Below are positions 1-4,626 of a stretch of 11,821 nt of DNA, one piece after another (positions within the stretch are counted from its first letter, which is position 1; the number at the start of each line of letters is the position of its first letter). Origin of the DNA: an uncultured Eubacteriales bacterium. GTDB lineage: Bacteria > Bacillota > Clostridia > Oscillospirales > UMGS1783. Made by a program: the position numbers and the translations under genes. Under the pieces are notes generated by a model that saw nothing but the letters and a program-made list of their open reading frames with translations, was not told where the DNA came from and made no database searches. Location of the stretch: assembly GCA_905209135.1 (NCBI GenBank), contig CAJLRT010000016.1, positions 1-11,821 of the forward strand. Direction: 5' to 3'.

Positions 1-2
1 CG

Positions 3-320
3 CAGACCGCATTTTCGGAAAACGGACTGCCGGTCGGCGCGTCGCTGGAAGACCTGGGCAAGGGCCTGCGTTCGCAGGTGGGCACCATGTTCGGCACCCG
101 CGCCAAGGGCGCGCGCTACCTGGAGATGGCGGAGGGCTATGTGCTCAGCGTGGGCCTGGATGAAAACGACGAGATTATCGGCTACAAGTTCGTCCACCTC
201 GGAAAAATGATGGAGCAGATCCGCAAGGGCGCTTCGCCCGCCGAGGCCTACGAAAAGAACATAGGGACCTATGGCAGATACGGCGAAGCCGTGCGCCATA
301 TCGACCCGAGAAACGAATGA
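3..320 (+). CDS. NifU-like iron-sulfur cluster assembly scaffold protein (C-terminal part)
   Basis: The reading frame is open from the window edge and gives 105 C-terminal residues before TGA; the start lies upstream, outside the window. The visible text (GLPVGASLEDLGKGLRSQVG, then FGTRAKGARYLEMAEGYV and ending TYGRYGEAVRHIDPRNE) matches my memory of the C-terminal half of clostridial proteins annotated as iron-sulfur cluster assembly scaffold, IscU/NifU-like. Scaffolds of this type assemble Fe-S clusters in the cytoplasm on conserved cysteines. None of those cysteines is in the visible part, so cluster binding cannot be confirmed here. The next gene starts 13 bases downstream and encodes the GGGtGRT protein, the usual partner of this family, which supports the call. 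The internal GTG at 78 lies inside a conserved stretch and is not a start. Confidence 0.82.
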   Translation, partial: QTAFSENGLPVGASLEDLGKGLRSQVGTMFGTRAKGARYLEMAEGYVLSVGLDENDEIIGYKFVHLGKMMEQIRKGASPAEAYEKNIGTYGRYGEAVRHIDPRNE

Positions 321-333
321 GGGGGTATGTGAA

Positions 334-1332
334 ATGGCACTGTTTGAAGGATATGAAAGGCGGATTGACAAAATCAACGCCGAACTGCCCCAATACGGAT
401 TTGAAAGCATAGAGCAGACGCGCGACTACTGCCTGGAGCACGGCGTGGACGTCGCCTCCATTGTGCGCGGCATTCAGCCCATCGCGTTCGAGAACGCCGT
501 CTGGGCCTACACGCTCGGCGCGGCGATCGCGCTCCGGTCGGGAAGCAAGAGCCCGTCCGAGGCGGCGCAGAAGATCGGGGTGGGCCTGCAGGCGTTCTGC
601 ATCCCCGGCTCTGTGGCGGACAGCCGCAAGGTCGGCCTGGGCCACGGCAACCTCGCCGCCATGCTGCTCGACGAAAAAACCGAATGCTTCTGCTTCCTCG
701 CCGGCCATGAGTCTTTCGCCGCGGCGGAGGGCGCCATCGGGCTTGCACGCACGGCCAACCGCGCCCGCAAAAAGCCCCTGCGCGTCATCCTCAACGGCCT
801 GGGCAAGGACGCCGCTTATATTATATCCAGAATCAACGGTTTTACCTATGTGCAGACCGAATACGACTTTAAAACCGGCGCGCTGGCAGTTGTAAAGGAA
901 ACCGCGTTTTCCGACGGCGAACGCGCCAAAGTGCGCGTTTACGGCGCGAACGACGTGCTCGAAGGGGTCGCCATCATGGAGCTGGAAAAGGTGGACGTTT
1001 CCATCACCGGCAATTCGACAAACCCCACGCGGTTCCAGCACCTGGTGGCCGGCACCTACAAGAAAGTTTCCCACGAGAAGGGGTTCAGCTACTTCTCCGT
1101 CGCCTCGGGCGGCGGCACGGGACGCACCCTGCACCCGGACAACATGGCCGCGGGCCCGGCCTCTTACGGCCTGACCGACTCCATGGGCCGCATGCACGGC
1201 GACGCGCAGTTCGCCGGCTCCTCCTCCGTTCCCGCGCATGTGGAGATGATGGGCCTGATTGGCGCGGGCAACAACCCGATGGTCGGCATGACGGTCGCCT
1301 GCGCGGTCGCCGTCAGCGAAGCGCTGCGTTAA
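334..1332 (+). CDS. GGGtGRT protein (conserved clostridial protein, function unknown)
   Basis: The protein has 332 residues. The start is the ATG at 334, preceded by a purine-rich GAGGGGG at about 319-325; the frame opens farther upstream, but the family sequence begins MALFEGYERRIDKIN. The name-giving SGGGTGRT motif sits at residues 258-265, followed by LHPDNMAAGPASYG and a glycine-rich end (GLIGAGNNPMVGMTVA). Other conserved blocks are IQPIAFENAVWAYTLGAAIA near residue 50, IPGSVADSRKVGLGHGNLAA near 90 and LRVILNGLGKDAAYIISRIN near 150. I see no signal peptide or convincing membrane helix. The gene follows the NifU-like scaffold gene by 13 bases, so the two are probably co-transcribed. That suggests a role near Fe-S cluster assembly, but this is inference; I know of no established biochemical role. 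Terminator-like hairpins follow the stop. Confidence 0.9.
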   Translation: MALFEGYERRIDKINAELPQYGFESIEQTRDYCLEHGVDVASIVRGIQPIAFENAVWAYTLGAAIALRSGSKSPSEAAQKIGVGLQAFCIPGSVADSRKVGLGHGNLAAMLLDEKTECFCFLAGHESFAAAEGAIGLARTANRARKKPLRVILNGLGKDAAYIISRINGFTYVQTEYDFKTGALAVVKETAFSDGERAKVRVYGANDVLEGVAIMELEKVDVSITGNSTNPTRFQHLVAGTYKKVSHEKGFSYFSVASGGGTGRTLHPDNMAAGPASYGLTDSMGRMHGDAQFAGSSSVPAHVEMMGLIGAGNNPMVGMTVACAVAVSEALR

Positions 1333-1335
1333 GAA

Positions 1336-1367
1336 AACGCGCAGCCGCCCGTTTCGGGCCGCGCGTT
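1336..1367 (+). terminator. Hairpin directly after the GGGtGRT gene, possible terminator
   Basis: A 7-bp stem (AACGCGC at 1336-1342 with GCGCGTT at 1361-1367) encloses a second 4-bp stem (GCCC/GGGC). It begins three bases after the stop codon. A short T run (GTTTTAT) lies about five bases past the stem, so it could stop transcription or protect the mRNA 3' end. It is weaker than the next hairpin. Confidence 0.45.
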
Positions 1368-1397
1368 CCCTGTTTTATGTTCTGCGCGATTGAAAAG

Positions 1398-1436
1398 GCG
1401 GAGGACGGCCCATGGCCGTCCTCCGCTTTATTTTTA
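1398..1436 (+). terminator. Strong Rho-independent terminator, probably bidirectional
   Basis: A perfect 13-bp stem has arms GCGGAGGACGGCC (1398-1410) and its complement at 1414-1426, with a three-base loop, followed by TTTATTTTT. On the other strand the stem is followed by CTTTTC. It lies between convergent genes and could end both the scaffold/GGGtGRT transcript and the minus-strand Xre transcript. Confidence 0.85.
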
Positions 1437-1460
1437 AGGCCTGGTTGCAACGGTAGTTTT

Positions 1461-1483
1461 CCGGGGACAGGCCCGGATTTTTT
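1461..1483 (+). terminator. Third small hairpin with T run, possible backup terminator
   Basis: A 5-bp stem (CCGGG at 1461-1465, CCCGG at 1472-1476) with a 6-base loop is followed by ATTTTTT. The T run runs into the stop codon of the convergent Xre gene. The short stem lowers confidence, but the position agrees with stacked terminators protecting the minus-strand gene from read-through. Confidence 0.45.
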
Positions 1484-1706
1484 ATGCTTTGGGAAAGGGT
1501 CTGCGCTCATCGCTGACGCCGGTAATATAATTCATGCTTACATTGTAGTGCTTTGCCAAAATAATAAGGCTTTCCACCGGGATACTTATTCTTCCGCATT
1601 CATAATGCGCATATGTTTTTTCCGCGACAGGCAAAAGCTCCGATACTGTTTTCTGCGTCAAATGATTTTCCTCACGCAATTCGCGAATACGTTTGTAACA
1701 TTCCAT
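1482..1706 (-). CDS. Xre/Cro-type helix-turn-helix regulator A (74 aa)
   Basis: This single-domain DNA-binding protein has 74 residues. The start is the ATG at 1706, which has a GTAGGGG ribosome binding site seven bases upstream; a farther ATG at 1727 would place that site inside the gene. The HTH_3-type fold covers nearly the whole protein: RIRELREENHLTQKTVSELL (residues 6-25), then KTYAHYECG as recognition region and LIILAKHYNVSMNYITGVSD as the typical C-terminal helices. There is no effector or dimerisation domain. It is a close paralogue of the divergent gene at 2028 (about 42 of 74 identical residues, same length, same FPKA ending). Both share an AT-rich spacer with an inverted repeat, so auto- or cross-regulation is likely (inference). 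Targets are unknown; such small proteins can be chromosomal regulators, phage-type repressors or antitoxin-like factors, and no toxin gene is visible. Confidence 0.85.
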   Translation of the reverse strand: MECYKRIRELREENHLTQKTVSELLPVAEKTYAHYECGRISIPVESLIILAKHYNVSMNYITGVSDERRPFPKA

Positions 1707-1750
1707 ACAACTTCCCCTACCTTTCATTTACCTCATTTTTTGATTTAGAG

Positions 1751-1764
1751 TTTATAACTATAAA
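1751..1764. promoter_or_regulatory. AT-rich dyad upstream of Xre regulator A, candidate operator
   Basis: TTTATA-AC-TATAAA is a 6-2-6 palindrome ending 45 bases before the start of the minus-strand Xre gene. It contains TATAGT/TATAAA strings that could serve as that gene's -10 element, but I find no convincing -35 at the proper spacing. The inner ATAACTATAA differs by one base from the half-site of the larger inverted repeat at 1812-1841. Confidence 0.35.
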
Positions 1765-1765
1765 A

Positions 1766-1795
1766 TCAACACAAAAATTTTTTATCAGATATAAT
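1766..1795 (+). promoter_or_regulatory. Possible forward promoter in the Xre spacer (upstream candidate)
   Basis: A perfect TATAAT (1790-1795) lies 18 bases after a weak TCAACA (1766-1771). Transcription would start near 1802, just before the inverted repeat at 1812-1841, which would then sit where a repressor could block it. The untranslated leader to the gene at 2028 would be about 225 bases. Confidence 0.35.
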
Positions 1796-1811
1796 AGAAT
1801 TATGAAAACGT

Positions 1812-1841
1812 ATTACTATAAGTTCTTTTACTTATAGTAAT
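1812..1841. promoter_or_regulatory. Perfect 12-bp inverted repeat, candidate operator of the Xre pair
   Basis: ATTACTATAAGT (1812-1823) and its exact complement ACTTATAGTAAT (1830-1841) flank a 6-base spacer. It lies between two divergent Xre paralogues, the usual place for an operator bound by a dimeric regulator. An overlapping palindrome AGTAATTACT sits at 1836-1845. Related half-sites occur at 1754, 1840 and 1945. It has no G+C-rich stem and no T run, so a terminator is unlikely. Binding is inference. Confidence 0.5.
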
Positions 1842-1906
1842 TACTTTATTATCACGAATAGGTGTTATTCCACTAGACGGTGAACATTGCACGGTACATG
1901 ATTAGT

Positions 1907-1935
1907 TTCACTGATTATCTATGTAATATTATAAC
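1907..1935 (+). promoter_or_regulatory. Candidate promoter for Xre regulator B
   Basis: TTCACT (1907-1912, 4 of 6 consensus) and TATAAC (1930-1935, 5 of 6) are 17 bases apart. The start would be near 1942 with a leader of about 85 bases. The half-site-like ATTACTCTAA (1945-1954) would overlap the first transcribed bases. The rest of the 1707-2027 spacer holds only AT-rich sequence and the dyads listed separately. Confidence 0.4.
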
Positions 1936-2027
1936 ACAGGTGATATTACTCTAACATACTTATATCCAAAAACACCTAACTTTTCTTTTGTTGGGGTTTC
2001 CGTTGCGGGAGGAAAAGAGGGGAAAAC

Positions 2028-2252
2028 ATGACCTACAATGAGCGTATTCGCGCTTTGCGGGAAGACAACGATTTAAGCCAAACTAAAATCGCTTCTTTAC
2101 TGTTTATTGCACAAAAGACGTACTCTGACTACGAAGTCGGTGGAATCCGCATTCCGATTGACAGCCTGATTACCCTTGCCAGATTCTACAACGTAAGCAT
2201 GGATTACATCAGCGGCGTGAGCGATATAAAAAGCGAGTTTCCCAAAGCCTGA
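2028..2252 (+). CDS. Xre/Cro-type helix-turn-helix regulator B (74 aa)
   Basis: This 74-residue protein is a single HTH_3-type DNA-binding domain. The ATG at 2028 follows a purine-rich stretch (GGGAGGAAAAGAGG, about 2008-2021), a good ribosome binding site. Visible parts are RIRALREDNDLSQTKIASLL (residues 6-25), recognition region KTYSDYEVGGIRIP, and LITLARFYNVSMDYISGVSD with the ending FPKA. It is a paralogue of the divergent regulator A: same length, no gaps, most changes conservative. It probably arose by duplication and inversion. The next Xre gene starts 18 bases after its stop, so B and C are likely one transcript. No ligand domain is present, so any signal must act through a partner, protein level or the operators. 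The target is unknown. Confidence 0.88.
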   Translation: MTYNERIRALREDNDLSQTKIASLLFIAQKTYSDYEVGGIRIPIDSLITLARFYNVSMDYISGVSDIKSEFPKA

Positions 2253-2270
2253 CGAAACGGAGGCGGACGC

Positions 2271-2492
2271 ATGGTCTTTCCGAGAATCAAGCAGCTCCGG
2301 CTGGAACACGGCCTGGAGCCTGCGCAGATGGCGGAAACGCTCCGCATGAGCCTGCGCGTATACGCCGCGTATGAATCCGGCGCGCGGCCGCTGGACGTGG
2401 ACACGCTGACCGCGCTGGCGCGCTATTACGACGTGAGCGTCGATTACCTTGTGAGCATAACGGACCGGCGGGAACCGTATCCGGCCCGCTGA
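2271..2492 (+). CDS. Xre/Cro-type helix-turn-helix regulator C (73 aa)
   Basis: This 73-residue protein has an ATG at 2271 behind ACGGAGGCGG, a clear ribosome binding site. The sequence IKQLRLEHGLEPAQMAETLR, then VYAAYESGARPLDVDTL and ALARYYDVSVDYLVSITD, fits the same HTH_3 single-domain type as regulators A and B, though it is clearly more diverged from both. It is visibly richer in G+C than A and B and closer to the host's codon style, so it may be an older or better adapted copy. The 18-base gap after regulator B points to co-transcription. A strong hairpin follows 18 bases after the stop. The target is unknown. Confidence 0.85.
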   Translation: MVFPRIKQLRLEHGLEPAQMAETLRMSLRVYAAYESGARPLDVDTLTALARYYDVSVDYLVSITDRREPYPAR

Positions 2493-2510
2493 CCTTTCCC
2501 CGCAGCGCCG

Positions 2511-2540
2511 TCCGCCGGGGGGCGCGAGCCCCCCCTCGGA
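2511..2540 (+). terminator. Strong GC hairpin after the Xre B-C genes (no T run)
   Basis: GGGGGGC (2517-2523) pairs with GCCCCCC (2528-2534) around a GCGA loop, which is a GNRA tetraloop on the + strand. An outer TCCG/CGGA pair extends the stem. It starts 18 bases after the stop of regulator C. There is no U run, so it may be a 3'-end stabiliser or part of the adjoining repeat array rather than a classic terminator. Confidence 0.5.
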
Positions 2541-2722
2541 CAGGCACGGCTTTTCCGGCCCCGCGCCCGGCTGCCACCTCAGACGGGCGCGGCCTGTTCC
2601 GGCCCTGCGCGCAGCCGTCCCCTCGGACAGGCGCGGCCTGTTCCGGCCCTGCGCGCGGATGTCCCCCCGGACGGGCGCGGTCTGTTCCGGCCCTGCGCGC
2701 AGCCGTCCCCCCGGACAGGCGC
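2534..2722. repeat. 44-bp tandem repeat, about 4.3 copies, each unit an imperfect palindrome
   Basis: Units run 2534-2576 (43 bp, most diverged), 2577-2620, 2621-2664, 2665-2708 and a partial copy 2709-2722. The three central copies differ at only a few positions. Each full unit can fold: GGAC pairs with GTCC at the ends, GGC with GCC, and GGCC-tgttcc-GGCC forms the tip. The period is not a multiple of three, so this is not a protein repeat. There are no spacers, so it is not a CRISPR array. It resembles a minisatellite of REP-like palindromes in a non-coding gap. Confidence 0.85.
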
Positions 2723-2774
2723 AAAGGCGCGCCCCTCGGCGGGCGGCGCTGCAAAACGCACAAACAAGCGCAAA

Positions 2775-2814
2775 ATATAAGCGAGGCTCATCTTGCGATG
2801 AGCCTCGCTTATAT
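2775..2814 (-). terminator. Perfect 18-bp hairpin, likely terminator or 3' end of the rpmB transcript
   Basis: ATATAAGCGAGGCTCATC (2775-2792) pairs perfectly with 2797-2814 around a 4-base loop. Read on the minus strand the loop is GCAA, a GNRA tetraloop, and the stem runs into TTATATTTTGCGC, a weak U-rich tail. On the + strand the stem is followed by CAGGGTG with no T run. It lies about 150 bases past the rpmB stop codon, with the hairpin cluster in between. It may stop transcription in both directions. Confidence 0.6.
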
Positions 2815-2953
2815 CAGGGTGATGATATAACAAGACCTGACCTTTCGGTCGGCCGGGTCCCTGAAGGGAATGGACCGCGCCGCAGAACGGCTGCGGACCA
2901 TATGGGGAGACGTCCGTCTCCGGCGGGATGCGGGGCGTACCCCGTGGGCATCC
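2775..2953 (-). ncRNA. Candidate structured RNA or structured 3' UTR downstream of rpmB
   Basis: At least six hairpins stand almost back to back. In minus-strand order: GGATG-ccca-CGGGG-TACG-CCCCG-CATCC (2953-2926); GGAGAC/GTCTCC (2921-2906); CCGCAG/CTGCGG (2896-2880); GGTCC/GGACC (2876-2856); GACC-GAAA-GGTC (2850-2839); and the 18-bp stem with loop GCAA (2814-2775). On this strand two loops are GNRA and one is UNCG-type (TACG), the usual stable RNA loops; on the + strand they are not. That favours a minus-strand RNA, either read through from rpmB or processed from its 3' end. One U.G pair at 2838/2851 would favour the + strand. I do not recognise an Rfam family. No separate promoter is visible. 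Confidence 0.45.
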
Positions 2954-2965
2954 TATCTATGATGC

Positions 2966-3154
2966 TTAAACGGCGCGCTCGACTTTACCGGAACGCAGGC
3001 ACCGCGTGCAAGCATATACATGCTTGGGAGAACCGTTCACAATCGCTTTTACGCGCTGGATGTTCGGGCGATATACTCTATTCGAGCGCCTGTGCGAATG
3101 GGACACCTTAATGCCAAACGCCACGCTTTTTCCGCAAATATCACACTTCGCCAT
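2966..3154 (-). CDS. rpmB: 50S ribosomal protein bL28
   Basis: This 62-residue ribosomal protein is part of the large subunit. The start is the ATG at 3154: AGGAGG (complement of 3162-3167) lies seven bases upstream, and the in-frame GTG just before it is too close. The sequence MAKCDICGKSVAFGIKVSHS, then RSNRVYRPNIQRV and HVYACTRCLRSGKV, is typical. Two CxxC pairs (residues 4/7 and near 49/52) form the zinc-ribbon version of L28; some bacteria have a cysteine-free version used when zinc is scarce. It is monocistronic in this window, transcribed opposite to both neighbouring operons, with its own promoter at 3238-3266 and a structured region after its stop. Confidence 0.96.
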   Translation of the reverse strand: MAKCDICGKSVAFGIKVSHSHRRSNRVYRPNIQRVKAIVNGSPKHVYACTRCLRSGKVERAV

Positions 3155-3237
3155 CACTACACCTCCTACGGCCTCAAACCCTGTGAATATTGAAAGCTGA
3201 AGGCCCGACAGCTATTCTGGTATGCACTCATGCTAGA

Positions 3238-3266
3238 ATCATACCATATCGAAAACAAAAAAGCAA
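3238..3266 (-). promoter_or_regulatory. Promoter of rpmB
   Basis: On the minus strand TTGCTT (3266-3261) and TATGAT (3243-3238) are exactly 17 bases apart, and TGG before the -10 gives an extended -10. A/T tracts at about 3268-3290 could act as an UP element. Transcription would start near 3231, leaving a leader of about 75 bases. GGTATG over the -10 is repeated inverted as CATACC about 15 bases downstream. Confidence 0.72.
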
Positions 3267-3333
3267 CAGGAAAAACAAAATTTTTCTCGCAAATCACAGA
3301 GTTTTTTGCTTTTACGCGGGGATAATTCCGCGT

Positions 3334-3522
3334 TCAGCCGCCGAAACGCCCCATCAGAGCGCGCGCCTCGGCGTCCGATTCGCACGCGATGACATACAGC
3401 ATGCCCTCCGGGTCCAGCTTATCCAGCATAATATCCAGCTCGTCCGGCTGCAGCACGACCTGAACGACCTTGCCCGCTTTCTGAATTACCTTCTTTGATA
3501 TATATTTCCTCCATGTTAGCAC
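3334..3522 (-). CDS. Small protein of unknown function, start uncertain
   Basis: The frame gives up to 62 residues from GTG at 3522. I do not recognise the family. The body (KVIQKAGKVVQVVLQPDELD, then MLDKLDPEGMLYVIACESDA and an end EARALMGRFGG) looks like a small soluble alpha/beta protein with G+C-rich third positions, which supports coding. The start is odd: a clear GGAGG (complement of 3508-3512) lies inside the frame, six bases before an ATA codon at 3501, while no good ribosome binding site precedes the GTG. The protein could therefore begin at a rare AUA start (55 residues), or the ATA could be a sequence error for ATG. An ATG at 3513 overlapping the GGAGG is in another frame and gives only about 31 codons. 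No clear promoter is seen. Confidence 0.6.
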   Translation of the reverse strand: MLTWRKYISKKVIQKAGKVVQVVLQPDELDIMLDKLDPEGMLYVIACESDAEARALMGRFGG

Positions 3523-3577
3523 TCTTTACCGCAGAATACAACCTTTTTTATTTTTAATTCTTTATGAGGGAAAATAT

Positions 3578-3606
3578 TTGTATACCGGACTGTTTTATAG
3601 TATAAT
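3578..3606 (+). promoter_or_regulatory. Main promoter of the hprK-pfkA operon
   Basis: TTGTAT (3578-3583) and a perfect TATAAT (3601-3606) are 17 bases apart in an AT-rich stretch. The transcript would begin near 3613 with a leader of about 78 bases that contains a hairpin (CCGGGC at 3632-3637, GCCCGG at 3645-3650). I see no other promoter or terminator down to the window end. Confidence 0.8.
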
Positions 3607-3690
3607 AAGATAAATACACTGGCGGCAATCGCCGGGCGGTCCGCGCCCGGTACCGGACACGACCCGTCCGCCCCGAAAGGAGCCTGCCGA

Positions 3691-4626
3691 TTGGACAAGA
3701 AATTCACCATACCCGTGAAAAAAATACTGCGCGCGATCCCCATGGAGCACATCTACATCCCGCGGGGCGGGTTCGACCTGCCGGTCTCCAGCACCGACCT
3801 CAACCGGCCCAGTCTGCAGCTTACCGGCTTTTTCGCCTATTTCGACAACCGGCGCATACAACTGTTCGGCCGGGTCGAGATGGCCTACCTTGCCACGCTG
3901 GACCCCGACGCGCGCAGGGAGGCGGTGCGCGGCGTTTTCAAACGGCGCATCCCGCTTGTGATCGTCACCCGCGGCATGGAGATTTTCCCGGAGATGCTGG
4001 AGCTTGCCAAGGAATACGGCGTGTCGCTCGTGCGCAGCCAGGACGCGACCTCCTATGTCACTTCCACCCTCAACGCCTACCTCAACAAGGAGCTTGCGCC
4101 GCGGATCACCATCCACGGCGGCCTGGTCGAGGTCTACGGCCAGGGCATTCTGCTGCGCGGCGACAGCGGCATCGGCAAGAGCGAAACCGCCATTGAGCTG
4201 ATTAAGCGCGGGCACAGGCTCATCGCCGACGACGCCGTCGAGATCAAGCGCGTGTCCAGCATCACCCTGCTCGGCAGCGCGCCCGCCATCATCCGCCACT
4301 TCATCGAGCTGCGCGGCATCGGCGTGGTCAACGTGCAGAACCTGTTCGGCATGGGCGCGATCAAGGAAGTGGAAAAAATCGACCTTGTCATCCAGCTCGA
4401 AAACTGGGTGGAAAACAAGCAGTACGACCGGTTCGGACTCGAACACCAGGAGACGGAAATCCTGGGCCTGAAAGTGCCCATGCTCACCGTGCCGGTGCGG
4501 CCGGGACGGAACCTGGCCGTCGTCATCGAAGTCGCGGCCATGAACCAGCGCCAGCGCATGCTCGGCTACGACGCCGCGATTGAACTGAACAAGAGGCTGC
4601 TCAGCAATTTTAAGGAGAACTCATGA
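3691..4626 (+). CDS. hprK: HPr kinase/phosphorylase
   Basis: This bifunctional cytoplasmic enzyme phosphorylates HPr of the PTS on its regulatory serine and removes that phosphate again, controlling carbon catabolite repression and sugar uptake in Firmicutes. The 311-residue length is usual. The start is a TTG at 3691 with AAGGAG eight bases before it; the N-terminus MDKKFTIPVKKI fits the family. Residues 1-130 form the N-terminal domain (SSTDLNRPSLQLTGFFAYFD near 33-52). The kinase domain shows the Walker A GDSGIGKS (157-164), RGHRLIADD (173-181), the HprK signature FIELRGIGVVNV (204-215) and PVRPGRN (268-274). All catalytic motifs appear intact. It is first in the operon, and its stop overlaps the start of the next gene by four bases. 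Confidence 0.97.
   Translation: MDKKFTIPVKKILRAIPMEHIYIPRGGFDLPVSSTDLNRPSLQLTGFFAYFDNRRIQLFGRVEMAYLATLDPDARREAVRGVFKRRIPLVIVTRGMEIFPEMLELAKEYGVSLVRSQDATSYVTSTLNAYLNKELAPRITIHGGLVEVYGQGILLRGDSGIGKSETAIELIKRGHRLIADDAVEIKRVSSITLLGSAPAIIRHFIELRGIGVVNVQNLFGMGAIKEVEKIDLVIQLENWVENKQYDRFGLEHQETEILGLKVPMLTVPVRPGRNLAVVIEVAAMNQRQRMLGYDAAIELNKRLLSNFKENS

Noticed and set aside
175..1239. 354-codon open frame on the minus strand
   Set aside because: It is antisense to the conserved GGGtGRT gene and shows the low-complexity Arg/Ala/Gly text of a G+C-rich shadow frame.
1377..1748. 123-codon + strand frame
   Set aside because: It runs through two terminator hairpins and antisense to regulator A, with no ribosome binding site.
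2534..2722. CRISPR array
   Set aside because: The 44-bp copies are contiguous with no unique spacers, drift in sequence, and no cas gene is nearby.
2287..2763. Minus-strand frame with repeated peptide VRGDGCAQGRNRPRP
   Set aside because: The peptide repeat comes only from the 44-bp DNA repeat. Since 44 is not a multiple of three, each copy is read in a different frame, and the frame also runs antisense through regulator C.
2820..2965. Signal recognition particle RNA, RNase P RNA, tmRNA or a known riboswitch
   Set aside because: I compared the hairpin cluster from memory with the conserved cores of these RNAs and found no match on either strand; the region does not lie upstream of a gene on either strand as a riboswitch would.
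2659..3111. 150-codon + strand frame through the non-coding gap
   Set aside because: It crosses the repeat array, the 18-bp hairpin, the hairpin cluster and the antisense of rpmB, and has no protein-like character.
3314..3333. Terminator for the small unknown ORF
   Set aside because: ACGCGG/CCGCGT forms a 6-bp stem right after the stop codon, but on the minus strand it is followed by A-rich sequence and not by a U run.
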